Of a stretch of 64,000 nucleotides of DNA, positions 11,034 to 25,100 are shown one piece after another. The DNA is from Acridotheres tristis (taxonomy: Eukaryota; Chordata; Aves; Passeriformes; Sturnidae). The stretch spans positions 27,713,529-27,777,528 of the forward strand of contig CM072894.1 of NCBI GenBank assembly GCA_037013685.1. Direction: 5' to 3'. Every line of letters starts with the position of its first letter. Within the stretch, counting starts at the first letter, position 1. Made by a program: the position numbers and the translations under genes. The notes below the pieces were generated by a model. The model had not been told where the DNA came from. It saw only the letters and a list, made by a program, of their open reading frames with translations, and ran no database searches.

Positions 11034-12069
11034 CCAGTTTCATCAGAAAATGGGTCTTTTCCAGTGCCTACCTCGGAAAACCAAGGCAAGTCCACATTCA
11101 GTGTAAGTTTGAAAGTCTCTTGCTACCACTACTAACAAGTTCTAGTGATGTAATTAAGTACTAACATAAGCATGATTGAGCACCACCATAAACTAATGTT
11201 AAGCTTTCCTCTGAGCTTTCAAAGAAGTTGTGTGGTCTTAATAAGAGAACATTTCACAAAATAAAGGAGCTTTTTATAAGACAAGTAGGCCAAGAATATC
11301 AGTTATTATTATTTGAGAATATTTTGGTAGTTCTCCAAATCCCTGAAAGTGTAGAATTAGGGAATGAAGCTACAACTTGGCTAACAGAAAGCAAATTAAC
11401 AGATTTTTGCCTTTCCACCTATCCTTCAATCTACATAAAACCAACAGAAAGGAGCAGATGAATAGTAATGAACATGTAACTGAAAAAGCAACCTTTGTTT
11501 TTCAAAGTCAGGCTTAAGGGATGTCTTGACCACAGTAAAATATTATTAGAGGAAGCAGAAATTTAATAGAGAATGTTTCAGTTGGACAGGTAGAGATATA
11601 ATGAGGGGGTTAAGATTCATATACTGTGGACCTTAGAATTGTGGTGCAATTGTAAAAGAGGTTTCAAGACAATCTACACCAGATTTTCAATGTCTCAGTC
11701 CAATTTCAATCATGCAGAGTGAAAGCTACAGCAGGACTTGATGCATGAGACCTGTGGTCTCAGTGGATCACAAAGCCTGTCATCACATTTTTATATTCTG
11801 ATGTCTTTGAATTAATGTATCTATAAACCATGAATTTCTTCTTGGTATTATGCAAATATAGAGGGGAAAAATAGCTTGGCTTTGGTCTGTCTGCCCTCAT
11901 TTAATTGAAGGATCTTACGTAAAGCACATTAAATGCTCTTCATCCTGAGGAGTTCTCACCAGGACGAATGAGAAGGGTGTTGAGTTATGACTTGTAGGAG
12001 ACACCCGTTAGAGTCGAGCTGTTATGGCCTTTCTGTGCTGATGACGGTGTCACACCCAGAGTGCTCAGA

Positions 12070-12111
12070 CAGCAGGTGACACGGTGCTGGCAGCAGGTGA
12101 CCCTGTGCTGA
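12070..12111. repeat. 21-bp tandem duplication
   Basis: Two adjacent 21-bp units start CAGCAGGTGAC and continue RCGGTGCTGG or CCTGTGCTGA, with a few mismatches. They sit in a locally GC-richer patch at about 11.97-12.2 kb. Confidence 0.75.
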
Positions 12112-12867
12112 CACAGGGCTGGTACAGGAGGCTTGACTCCCACGAGATGGCAGCACGGGCACATGAAATAATTCACTCTGCGCTGAACATTAAAGGGATT
12201 CGGCATTTCCATGCGATAAATCCAGGCACATCTTGGGTTAGGGAATACTAGGAGAATTCCACTGATATTTCGTAGAATCTTTGTCGTAACTTGTATTTTC
12301 AGGCAATCTTACTGGCAAGAGTAATGTTTTATTAGAGAATGTGTGTGAAAATAGTAATTTTTACATAAAACGCTATTTTTTTTATTGCGCAGCTAAATAT
12401 AAAATCTACCGTGACATCAAAATTATCTTTAAAACCACATAGACAACTTTCACAGTATACAAGTTTAATAGCAGATCTAGAATCTGATGGGTTTAGGGGA
12501 AAAACAAACTCTAACAACAGATTAATTTCTCAGATACTCATTTTCATTCTAAGTAGTGAAAAGTAATGGAGCAATAGAGGAACAGCGAATGAAAGATCTA
12601 AACAGAATTGTCTCTAGTTAGAGCGTTTGTTCAAATTTCCCAGGAGGCAGGTTTTGGAACTAGTACTAGCAGTGAAAGTATTGAGGTCAAAGGTCAACGA
12701 AGTTGGTCCCACCAAAGTTAAGTCCTGTAACTTTAATTGTTTTAGGAGAAAATTTATAGGTAAGTAAGTTATAATATCTAAGAGACTTTAAAATAATATA
12801 CTTATGTTGCAAACAGCCAGCAGAGCTTTAATCATGAATTTCCTCTTGAAGCTTTAACTTCCATTCG

Positions 12868-12933
12868 AGCTCTACGAGATCACTCAGATGATCTCACGGG
12901 GTCCCTTCCAAGTTGAATGATTCTGTGATTCTG
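12868..12933 (+). mobile_element. CR1 LINE 3' terminal stub
   Basis: The 3' end of a CR1 element in sense orientation: AGATGATCTCACGGGGTCCC, TTCCAAGTTGAATGA, then TTCTGTGATTCTG, the family's short terminal repeat. Confidence 0.8.
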
Positions 12934-15260
12934 ATCAAAACCTTTTTCTTCTCCTTTTTTTTTTTTTTTCTTCACATCCACTTTGATTATCTCAGTGTAA
13001 TCTATTGCCTTGCTCACATCCATGGACTAACCTCATCTGAATTAAAGTTTTCGGCTGGGAAATAAAATTGGCTATCCTGATATAGAAGCAGTGCTGTAGC
13101 CAGTGCTCTGTTAATCCTCCTCATGATCCCACATAGAAATTATGGGACTATGTATGTAAGTGTGTGCCCAACTGTGCTAAATTGAATGAGTGAGATGTCC
13201 TTTCCTAAGATCAGAAGTGAATCAATCACAGCAATACCTCTGACTGGTCACATCAGCACTGCAACCTGGTTGTTTTCCACCCATACCAGAAATTCACAAA
13301 TCCATTTTCCTCTCTCTATTGAGTAGTTAAAAGAATGGAGGAAGTCACACATTTAAGTGCTGTGAGAAGGATGTAGGTACTTTTCTGAATCCATAGTGAA
13401 ACCCATGACTGTATTTCCTGTGTTGTCAGCATTAAGAGATAAGCTTTTAAATTCTGGTTTCTTGAGGATATGTGAGAAGACTGCAGTTTGCTTTCCATAC
13501 ATATTGGCTATCAATTGCCATTAGATCCAAACCCATTACCTGCCCTTTGGTTTCTTAGTAACTGAAAACACATGTTGTGGTACTGACTTCCCCTTATGTT
13601 CTTGGGTTTCTATGATAGAGACTGCCTGAATATGAGGTAGTGTGGAAAGATGCTGATGTTTCCTTTGACATAAGAAGTTTTCTCCAGTCTTCTACATTAG
13701 CCACACATAATCAGAGTGAGTGAGGAATAGCAAGACAGAACGAGGATACTGATTCAGTAATCAGTCCTGGCTGCTGAGTGATGCTGGAAACAAAGGAAAT
13801 CTTTTGTGATCACACTCACAGCAAAGACACAGCCCTGCAGAAACAGCTGTAGCAAACTGTTACATGAAGCCTATGGATTTTATCCCTGTCTCTCCAGCTG
13901 TCTTCCCCAATGCTTAATTTGTTGTCAATTGTCTGGAAAGGAAAAAGCTATTATGAATATTCTTGCCTCATTGATCCTTGAAAGAAGATAGTCAAAGTAA
14001 TTCGCTCATTCAAAAAAAAAAAACACCAAAAAATTTCCTCCTGACTTTTAGTGGTTACCTCGTTAAAACCTCGATCTCCTTTTTCAACAGAAACATCAAC
14101 ACAAAATCACAATATACAGCATATTAATTCAGGAGACCATGGAAGTATGAATAAACTTTCAACTCTGAGCAGGTTACATGCCAGGGTTAAAATCTTCAGC
14201 CACTTAATTCTTTCAGTAAAGTGTCCAATCTTCCTTGCACTCGCAAATAAGTCTTCTGGGAGATTGAGTGCCTCCTACACGTGAGCCAATCCAGCTACAG
14301 GCAATATATCTCTCCCTTCCACCTGGGGATAGGCACAAATTAAAAATGCATCACAAGAAAAATGCATCCTATTTGCCTCCATTCAGAGGATGACAAAATT
14401 TTCTGTAATCCAATATCATCCCCCAAAATAATTGAATTTGGCTTAACCTAGGCTTTTCTTTTTGAGATGTGCTGTGATATGTGGGGAGGATCAGTGACAT
14501 CAGAGACTAACTGAATGCCCAAAGTAAGTATTTGTTGGGTGCATTCAAGAAAGATTATAGCAAAAATACTCCATAAATAAAGTGGGAGGATAAAGTGGAA
14601 GCACATAAATGATTACAAGTCATAAAAATACAGGTAAAATTAGCAGTGTGAGTACAGAAAATGACTAGTTCTGCAACATCTGGAAGGATGTTAATTTTAC
14701 AGAAGTGTGGCCTGGCTGTTATTTTATATTTGTTACTGGACATTTATTCATGCATATTTTTTCTTTGGCAATGGGGATATGACTTGGGGGAGCAAGTGAT
14801 CTGAGTATGAAAACCAGAAATCATCAGGGCCAGAGGCACAGCTGAAGCACAGAAGAAGCACATCTGAAGAAATAATCTACCTTCTATTATACAGAAACAG
14901 CTAATAAATCAGGATTCAATTCACCATCTCTTGTACTTATATTATCCATATAGAATATTTACAGACATATGGGTAGAAGCAAATTATCCAAACTAAAAAT
15001 CTAGTCAGTGTTAATACTATTACTAGGATAATAGAATAAGAAACCTATGGATGCAAATTATCAATTTTAAATATATTTGCCCCGGAAGTGGGGAAGATAT
15101 CTCTTGCTTTTTGATTTGGGACCTTTAGAGCTCTGGTGTGATGTCTTTTCATTCTGTCCAAGACATCCTTCCTGAAGTCTGGGGGATATCACTGTGGACC
15201 ACAGCAGTTGTACAATAGAGAGATTCAGATCTCTGGCATCAAACTTGAGATGTCAAAACG
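12934..15260. other. AT-rich intergenic DNA
   Basis: No gene was recognised. A 16-nt T run lies at 12954-12969 and an A run near 14011-14022. No open frame here has coding character. Confidence 0.6.
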
Positions 15261-15264
15261 AAAA

Positions 15265-16170
15265 AAGGAAAACCTAGAAGTCACCTGGTCTCTTCTTCTG
15301 CCCCAAGGCTCGATCAGAGATTTCTGTGTCCATCCTGCCAGGAATCTGCTCTTGAAGACTTCCAGCCTTTCCATTTGGCATTCCATGTCCTGCAGCCCTG
15401 AGTGGCCCTATTGGTCCTGCCCAGACTGCCTTGGAACAGCCCTCATGCCTGCCCCTGGGCCAGGGACTTTTACTTCAGCCTGGCCCAGGACCATCAGTCC
15501 CTGCCCCAGCAATACCGTGGGATGCCTGGCTCAAGCCACTGCCAAACCTTGCTTGGCCATGTGCCTTCCTGATCCCAGTCTGCTGACTGGCTCTTGGCTT
15601 ACCTTGGAGCTGCTGCATCACCAGAACTTGTCAGATAATGCTGCCTTGAGCTGCCTCCCCTGGCCTGCCCTAATTCCTTGCTAGAGACAGTGGGATGGGC
15701 CCTGGGTGGGGGGTCTCTGCCCAGAGTTGTGGAACTGGACGTGGCTCCTGGCATCCCACCACTCAGGGAGCAGCTGGCCCTTGTGCACTCAGAGTTACCA
15801 TCCTCCTGAGCAATCTCTTGCAATGCTTCACTGTGAAAAAGTTTGTCCTGCTCCTGTCTTAAATATTCCCTGATGCATTTGAACCTACTGTTTTATTTTA
15901 TGTTCTTCATGCACTTGAAGAGCATCACTTCCCTTTTTTCTTTGCAGCAGTGTTTTAAAGATTTGAAGGTAATTACTCTGTCATCGTTGGTGCTCCATTT
16001 TCTGTGCTAAACATCCTGAAATTGCTCAGTCTTGGCTGAGTGTTGTGCTTTATAAAACTTTATTTACACTCATCTGAAAACGTCAGCTGATACACATCTT
16101 TCTTGAAAAATAATGCCCAAAATGGGACAAAATGCTTCAGCTGAGAACTTACCAATGCTAAGGATAGCAG
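15265..16170 (-). mobile_element. Ancient CR1-like LINE, interrupted
   Basis: Reverse-complement matches to an old CR1/L3-type 3' end occur at about 15.27-15.37 kb (GTCACCTGGTCTCTTC, then ATCAGAGATTTC) and at 15.82-16.17 kb (GAACCTACTG, CACTTGAAGAG, TGCCCAAAATGGGACAAAAT, TTCAGCTGAGAACTTACCA). About 430 bp of GC-rich sequence without CR1 likeness lies between. The decay is heavy, indicating an old insertion. Confidence 0.65.
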
Positions 16171-19100
16171 GAGGATTACATCAATCTATCTATAAATGTT
16201 ATCTCTATTTATATTTTCTCATACAATGTTTTTCTCTTTTGCAATAGCACAGTGTTGTCAACTGATGCTGAACTTGAATTTCATTATAGTTCTCAAAACT
16301 TTCTGCAACAGTATAAGAAATTCAGTCATTCTTTATGTTGTGTATATTGCTGTTGAATTCTGACTCACAGTAGAATGTTGCACTTTCCTGTATTGAATAG
16401 CTACCTTTTGTTCCACAAGACTTTCTGATTTGTTAAAATGTGTTAAGGGAAGTTTTAATCTAGGTTTCATCCTCTAGGTCCTTGGGATTAGAAACTGCTT
16501 CCTTTAATCTACCTACATGTAGCAGCCTCTACAAAATTAACACATTAAATACATTTTCCGTCCTATCAGCAAAGTAATTAATAATGCAAACAGTTTAGTT
16601 CAATGTTAACACCACAGTATGATGAATCAGTTTTGTCAAAAGATGTTGTGAGAAAAATTCAGTGTATTACACCTTCTATGCTGCTTAGTTATTCCAGGTT
16701 AGGCTTGCTGCTGCAGTGGATTGGCTTCACAACATGGCAGTGGGGTGATGAGGAAGCAGATTCACTATAAACTTGGTCATTAAATGTACACATCTTGCTC
16801 ATGTAGTTTTTATATGCATATATATATAACTGAGTAGTGTTTGTGTAGGTTTGATAAATTCCCCAGTGTATTTAAAAAAAAAAAAGACCAGACTTGTCTG
16901 CCAGTGAAAATTGCGAGTTTTGATTATCTTTCTAGGGAATTAGATAAGACCTGGACCATCAATTTAAAATGGAGTCTCAGCTGGGCCTGATACAATTGAT
17001 GTAAATCCACACGAGTCCCTGTTAATCAATACATATACTTGAGCTAGAAAGCTGACCTGTATTCTTGGGTTAGTCACTGAGAACTTTCTGAATCTGAGCT
17101 TATCAGAGCTCCAAATAGTTTTTACTCCTTTTGGACCTTAAACTCAAGCATTTGAAATTATTAGGGAACTTGCTATTTATTTAAAAGTAAGCTTGTGATT
17201 ATTTCCTTTATAAACCACATAATTGTGCAGAAAATGTATCATTGATAATGTATTATTGAAACAATAAGGAAATTACTGAAAATAAGCATGTGTTAGATAT
17301 GTCTTCTTAGCATTGGGACTCCATCAAAGGATGCAAGTAATGGCTTGAAGGCAAAGTGTTGTCTTCACCTTAAATTATTCAGTAGAATTAAAGAGCATTA
17401 AATCATCGATATCATCATCATCTTCACCTTAATTATCTTCTCTGAGAAAAGCAATTATTGAAATAAAATAGATCTTAGTCACAGAAAAGCATTTATTCTC
17501 TAGGCACAGGTTCTCCTAACCTGTTGTACGGGATGGGAATTATCCTTCACTTTTTTCATCCAGCTCCATCGCAGTCTTTACCTGGAAAGTCTGGTTTTGA
17601 TCTTAATATTTCAATATATCTCAGCTAAATCTCTCATTTTTATTCCGACTTGTGGAACAACCATGCAAATCCTTCAGTGATATCCTACTCATTATATTTC
17701 CTGAAATATTTGGGTAAATAATTAAAAGATTTTTCTCAGGATCTGTGTCATATCTCTTTTATATTAAAAAACCCCAAAATTAAAAAGTAAAAATCACTGC
17801 CTACTATTTTGCCCAGCCTGGTGATGAAAGTGACTGGAGATCTTTTCATATCTTATGACTCTTTGTTGTCTTATGAGAAATTAATTCAGTGGTCTCACTC
17901 TACTTGCTAGTGAATATGTTAGCATAATTTGTGACTCCCACAGCAGAGAAGGCTGAAAATATAAAGACTTGAAAACAGTTTTTCCTTTTCTAATGTAAGT
18001 TATTGTGGATTACCCCTAAGGGACACAGCCTGGCTTAAGCCAGGGAAGCTTGAACTGTTGTGTGTGTGCTTTTCCATATGGTGAGACATAAAGGAGCCAT
18101 ATATGAGAACTTCTCTAAGGCTACATTCTCTGTCCTCCTCCAGCAGCCAAAATTGACAATATTGACTTTCAATTCCTTTTTGCAATGGTTGTTATATCAT
18201 GGGTACTGGCTGCTTTGGAGCTCTGTATGCCTCGCCTCAGGTGAACCAGAGACTCCTCAGGGCTGAATTAGGCTAAGTGACCAAATATGTTGGTCGTACA
18301 GAGGACAACCTGACCTCCAGAGGCTGTCCTGAATTTTGAGAAAAAATTGGAATTTTTTCCCCCATTAGTTTGCTTCTATCAAGATGTTAGGTTTTCTTCC
18401 TTTTCTTCTCTTTGATTTGATTTCCAGGGCTTATAACTTATTCACAGCTTCAGTTTCAATCTCAGAGATTAAACTGATGGCCTTGGTCTTGGTGTCTGTG
18501 TCAGAAAACAAAAAGAAGCTTTCTGACTTGCAGAAAGTCGTTTCTGTGCTCCCTGTCTCTCACTGGATTCCTCACTTTCACTCACAACTCTAACCCCCAG
18601 TCTGAGTCCAGTAGCTGTCACCTCCCTTAGTTTATTTCCTATTTCTTTTGCCTTTTTCTTGCACCAAAAATGTCAGCTCTTGATGTTTGGTGGACGTGCC
18701 TTTACAGGATTCAGTGCTGGTGTCTTGCTTCCTGTGCCACGTGGCCCCACATGTCCTCCCTCTTGCACAGAGGAGTGTGACCCTTGCTCTCATGTTGTGA
18801 GCTTAGTGGGCACTTCAGGAGGTATGGGATACACAGAAATTTGATTTGTTGTTTGGATTGTGTTTCTGCACACAAACCAGAGGATGAAACTAAAAAATTA
18901 TTTACACACTTGAAATTTATTAATTGACTTTTGCTCTTCACTGTGATGAAGAGTGAAATGAATAGGAAAAAAAAAAAAGATGTTATAATGATCTACCAAG
19001 TGATTACTAATAGGAAAAATAGGACTTGGAAAATGCTAGCTCAAAAACAGTAAAACCAAAAAACCATTTCTAGAGGTGAATCTTAACTTCCAGCAGAAGT

Positions 19101-22100
19101 TGGCAGTACTTGTTTATGTGACTTCAGTCTACAAATGAAATAGAAATGGTTATTTTATTATCACATAAAAAGTCTTTCTCCGTTCTTGATGCTTTTGTCT
19201 AAAATTGCATTTAGGGATCTCTTTGAAGGTCAGAAAATGCTGGGGAGCCTGTTGCTTATGGAAGTGAAACTCTTCCTTCAAGGAGTTCTTTTTCTTCCAC
19301 GGGTGCAAAAAGCTAAATAATGTTGTTAAATTGTCATTTAACAACACCGAGGTGAGGACTGGGTATTGGGGTTAGCAGCTGAAGCCAGTGCTGAGCTGGT
19401 TTCAGGCTTGCTGAGGATCTGAAGTTGTCATGCTCACTTATGTGCTCCCCTATATAAATAACTGTTTCAAGTTGTGAATAGGCTTCATGTGTCCCGGAGA
19501 GATTTGTTACTAACTAATTAGCACTAATAATATTATTTTCTCTTTCTTGTTGATGTCAGAGCTGGCTTTTGTACTTAAAAATAGTGGGAAGAGGATGGGC
19601 TTCTTAATTACTGAGGGCTGGATCATGCTGCATTGTAGGAAATTCTGTGGGAGGAATACAAAGGAAAGCAAGATTCCTCCATCAAAAAAGAAGTAGTAGA
19701 AGGCCAATTTCTTCTTCCCCCTGCACAGAAGACACAGGGAACACTGTCTCTAACACTTGTAAACAATCTGCAAGAGACACTGGCATCAGCAGCAATTGGA
19801 CTTCAAGCTCTTTAGGTTGGCAAAACACTGCTTAAAGAAAAGGGCACAGGAGTTTGGTATAAATTAAAACCAGAGCAGTGCTTTTACCCCTTTTTTGACT
19901 CCCCATAGAACCTGGGAAATGAACAGCTATCTCTGGGCTTCCTCACCTTCAGGATTCACAGAAACCATATAAGAATCTTTGGAAAATATTCACCCCGACT
20001 GCATATATATAATTATTTAAATCTAGATATACATTTTAAAAAATTAATTAATGCTATCTAAACTGGCTTTAATAGGCAGGTGATTTTGAATCATATTTTA
20101 TGTGTTGTACTAGGTCAGAATATAATGACAAAACCATCACATTTAATTCTATTTCTTGTTTAAGATATTTTGTGCAAATGCAACAGAACATGGGCACAGT
20201 AACTTTCTCATATGGATTACTAAGAGCAGAAGTAAAGCTTGTGGAGAATGAATGAAATCAATCAGAGAAGCTGCAAATATAGATACATAGTCCTTAAGAA
20301 AATTAAATTAAGCAATTTTTATTTGGGTTTGATTAAATAATAGGTGGTTTTTGATGTGATTCATATTTATATGCTATTACTCTCTTCCTTAAACTTAACG
20401 AGTGGATCCAGAGAGAGCTGTGTGGTGACCACATCACCACTGATGGAAGAAAGTCACAGGAGGTTGCTGTGGATGTGCACACTGTGACTGTTAGGAAAAC
20501 TCTGCCTGCACTCCATCCTCTCCCAGTCTGCTCCTAGTGGCTCATCCTTTAATCCATATTTTGATAAGAAGGTGAGCAGAGAAGAGAGGCTGAGCAGTCC
20601 TTCATGGGTTGGAGCACCAGGATCATTTGACAAACACAAAAATAAAAGCCAGCATCCCAGACAGTGGAGGCAGGATGTGTTTGCATCCAGGCTTTCAGGA
20701 AGAACGGGTTCTGTGACAGATATGGAAGGATGACAGTGAAGAGAAGCTTGCTGGTTTTGTATCACCATATCTTTAAGCAGGGAGAGGAGATGTGAATGTT
20801 TATCATTTCCCTATTTGTAGCCATAGCCAAGGGAAACAATAGCCTTGCACACCAACCTTGCACATATTTTCTGCTCTTGGACCTTAGCAGAGTGCAGTAC
20901 ATATGCAGGTGGAAGAGGTTTGAATGCTGAATACATTCTGAAACTCAGATATTTGTGTTCTCATGTCAAGGATACATCTTTCATCAAACCTGGGAGGTCA
21001 AAATCAATTATTTACTGTAAGTTTCTTGTTTGATCTTGGTTTTTTTGAGATGCAATCTGCCAATCCAAGGACAGCAAAATTAAGTAGGGTATCTCTTTCA
21101 GGCAGCAAATTTTTCATTCCCTAATTCTCTGGTGCAGGTGGGATGACACAGGAATGGCATGTGGCCATGGCTGAAGCAAAGTGTGCTGTCACTCATCCTA
21201 AATGACCCATGAGCCTTTCCAGCCACCTGCTGCTCTGACACTTGGCAGGAAAAGAAAAAGGACAGTTATGACCTGGTTGCTGGATTTTCTTACTTCATGG
21301 CCCTTAGGCTTACATGAGTGGCAGGAGGAAGCCTGTTCATCACAGTTCATTTGGATCCCATCAGTCATTCTTCCACTCTGGTTCTCCTGTAAACTCCATG
21401 ATTTAAAGAGAAACAGAAACAAAGCAGCCAGGGCAGTTTTGTCTCTCTTCTCTCCATGATGAAGCCAGCATCTAGCAGAGAAGTTTCTATATAGGGCAGG
21501 AGCACTGGCTTGTCCAGGCTTGGATGTACTTAAGTCAAATTGGCACCATAAGAGCTATAGGCCATGAGCAGGTAAAGGCACAGCACCTCTGACATGCTGA
21601 TGTGTAAACATGTTTGCTTTCTGGCCTTGGCTTTGAAAGTTTGGAATCAAAGAATGGAGAGTCACGGGGACATGGAGGAAGGAGATTTGTTGAACAATCT
21701 GTGAGTAAAACATGACATTCATACCAGTTCTGTGAATCCACCTCACACTTGCAACCTCTCCCTGCCCTTAAGTCTCTCCTTTCTTCTGCTGCTTGTGGAT
21801 TTCTCACTCCCCACATCTGTTTCCCCCTGCATCAGGGAAGACCCTGCAGCATCCTACTGCATCTGTCTAGATGATTCCAGGAACAGAAAAGACCCATGTT
21901 CTTGCTCTGTGACAAAGGCCACTGGCAAATGTTACATTCCTGACTCTTGTTCTCTTATTGTGCATCTTGGTCAGTCCCCTGCCCACCACCAGGAGCCTGC
22001 CAGTTTGGATAAACAGCTCCTCTTCTGGTCTATTTTAGCCAATCTTTTTTGGCATTGCTAATGTAAAGAGAGCAGAGAGTTGCAAAGACCAGTACATAAT

Positions 22101-25100
22101 GCAAGTTGGAGGTGTTGTGTACATCTGTACATAATTGTAGCTGATATCTAAATTAGAAAAATATTTAAAGCATCTGGCTTTTGCTTTGACTTTTTATTCC
22201 TTTGGTCCTTTATCACAAAACTGGAACTCTCTTAATACTGCATCACTATACTGTAAAGTGGAAAGCCCAACTCCATTTTAATAGAATCCATACTGAAAAT
22301 AACAAAAAAAAAAAAAGATTAAATATGAAGTTTTTGACTTCTGGACTTTATCAGTCTCTTGGAAAAAAATTTACATTTTCAGCTGAAGAGAAGAAGAACT
22401 GGGCAGCCAGAGCATATAGATGAAGTAAGATGAAAGCAGTTGAGAAAGAAGAGGAGGAGGTGAATGAGGCAAAAAAGTATGGAGGAAGTATGAAAAGGTC
22501 AGGTGGCTTACTTGGAAAGCAAAAAAAGGATCAAAGTGTAGGAAGCCAAGTAGCAAAAGAAAGAATTATAATTTCCAACAAAATAGAATAGAGGAGTCTT
22601 GATGGTGCACAGTTGGAAAGGTACACCGAAAGGTATTAAAAAATGTTACAGTAAGATAGAACTTGTGGGGGAAACAGCAGAGAAGAGCAAATAAAAGTGG
22701 CTGCTAAATGGAGAAGCATTCTGTCATTTGTATCAAGGGATGGTGGCATAAGAACAGTAACAGCTTCAGCTGTTCAGGGAGAGGTGCTGGAAATCCTTTT
22801 GCAGCGCTGTAAAGAGAAATGTATTTTCCATATTATATTCAGCCAAGGCACTTCAGCAAGCTGGTGGAAGCAATTAGCACAGCTGATTGGTGCACCATTC
22901 TTTGGATACTGGTCTGCTAGGCCTCCTTTTGGCTAACATGATACTTACAAACATTTCTTTCAAAGCATTAAGTTACAAATCAAGAAACTAATGAGAAACT
23001 CATGATAAATATGATCCTGCTTTTAAGGACAAGTCTGATGGCAGAGGCTGAATAATGATCTTCATGTGGGAATAGAATGACCTTCAGGAAGGTTATCAGG
23101 TGGGAATTGGAGAAAATAAGAGTGACTTTTCTCATTTTCTGGCTCTAGTTTTTTCTGTGTCAGCTTTTGTTGCAGTCTGTGTAGGTGGTGGAGAGATTTG
23201 AGCTCTTTATCATTGGAGCCTACACAGAAATCCATAATTTTCTTAGAATCTCTATGGATTTATGCTGAAAATGATGCAGCAAAAACACTTGCTATGCATA
23301 TGTTTTCTTTTGCTTACAATTTCTTTTTCCTACTGTATTTTTTAGAGTTATTTCTCCATTCTCTACTATGTGACAATGTTTTGTGAGGTTTTTATCCCTG
23401 TATTGTGTTAAAAATTATCAAGATTTTTAGCATCTCTTCTAGATTTGACTTGAGCCAAAAACACAGTAAAGCAACATAGGATTGTCCTCCCTCAAATTTC
23501 TATGATGGAAAAAAGATAGACAGAAAAGTCAGACATAGACACAGTGTTTTCCCTGGAGACGGATAAAATAAAGAGTGTGTCAAGAGAGAAAATGTATTGT
23601 TTTAAAAACCTCTTTTCGCTAAATCATAATTACTGGTGAGATTCCAGCCTGTTTCTAATGAACTGAATAACAATATTAACACGTGCAGTTTTAGTGACAT
23701 TAATGTAAATGGCAGAACGCCTCAGGTTCACCCTCTCTCCTCACAGTGTTTTGTCCACTAATAAGGGAAATATGTAAGGGATGATACATCAGCAGAGAGC
23801 ATACTGAAATCAAATAGCAATAAAACGGGAGGAATTGATGTGCATGTGCAAGAGGTGTTATCCCCAGTGATAATTATAATGATATTTACCTGATGGGCAT
23901 CTCAACAGATTGTCTTCTAATCTATAGAAGATTTGTACATTTGTGTGTGTAGCACAAAAGTCGAAGAGAACAATATCACTAACCCAAAGAACTGAATTAG
24001 TTATTTAGTCTCATGAAAAAAATAAGCAGGCAAAATATTTAATGGATATACATTAGGAGACTGAAAAAAGAAAAGTCCATTGCCTTGCAAAGAATCTGGT
24101 AACATTCTCCTTTTGACCCCTTTTTGTGCTCACCTCCAGTTGTCATGGACCTGTCTCAAATCATGAGGTCACTTATGCAAATGCATTAATGGACAAGAGT
24201 TCTGAAATGGATCCTGCTCAAACAGCATTAGGGGTAAAAAAAGGTACATGGAAACTTGTCTTGTTTTGTAGTGAGCTATTGCTGCTCTAGCAGCTTTCTC
24301 TAGTGTGTTGATGTAGGTGTGTGGCAAATGAGGCTGAGCATGAAAAAGCCAAGGCTTCTTGTCACTTCTGTGTGGCAGGGAGCAGTAGCTGGTGAGTTTT
24401 AGCAAGGGCCCAAATGGAAGTGCTCTGCAGGAGTAACCTGTGGTTCACTCCTGCTGCATCAATGACACCTTTGGTGCTGGCATCCTGCAACCAGGGCTTA
24501 AGCCTGTGACCTTCCCCCACAGGTTTTGTGTACTGTGCATGACAGTTTGCAAATAGGATATGGTGTTTTCAACTCCCTGCTTCACAGTGTATTTTTTGGA
24601 AGCTTAGGTGTCTCTACTGCCCCACATTTTGCCCAGTGTGATTCTTTCTTGCTTAGTTTCAAAACTACAGTTCTGCAGCCAAGACAGAATTTTCTTGCCT
24701 TTCCACGCTGAGAGAGAAAAGATGTTCTGGGACAGTGGAGAGGACAAGGGGGGTTAAAGTGCCACTTGGTCTATTTCCCAAATTAGCCACAGGGCCCAAC
24801 TCAGTAAATGTCATTGTAAATAAAAAAATAGACTGACATAATTCCTACCATGCTATTTTAATGTAAGTAAGGTTCAGAAAGACTCTGGAGCTTTTCTTTG
24901 ATAAATAAGAAGAAATGCAATATGGCTGCAAACTTTTCAGTGAAAATAAAATAAACCCTTGCCTTTTATGGTCTTGAAGAGTATTGTAATGAATGTGCTG
25001 ATTTGGGTACCTATCATAAATCCTTTAAGTTCAGAAAGCCTATCACCTTCCTTTGCCTAAACAAGATGAAATTAAATAAGGTTATTTTTAAAGATTTTTA

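Larger units (their letters stand above)
9136..12860. other. AT-rich intergenic DNA
   Basis: No coding exon or RNA gene was recognised. It holds a (ATCA)n run at 11014-11033, short A/T runs, and an imperfect 21-bp repeat at 12070-12111. The open frames present are short and lack splice or composition support. Confidence 0.6.

Noticed and set aside
15208..15684. 158-codon plus-strand frame
   Set aside because: It runs from an antisense CR1 fragment into GC-rich insert, is Ser/Pro/Leu/Cys-rich and has no recognisable domain.
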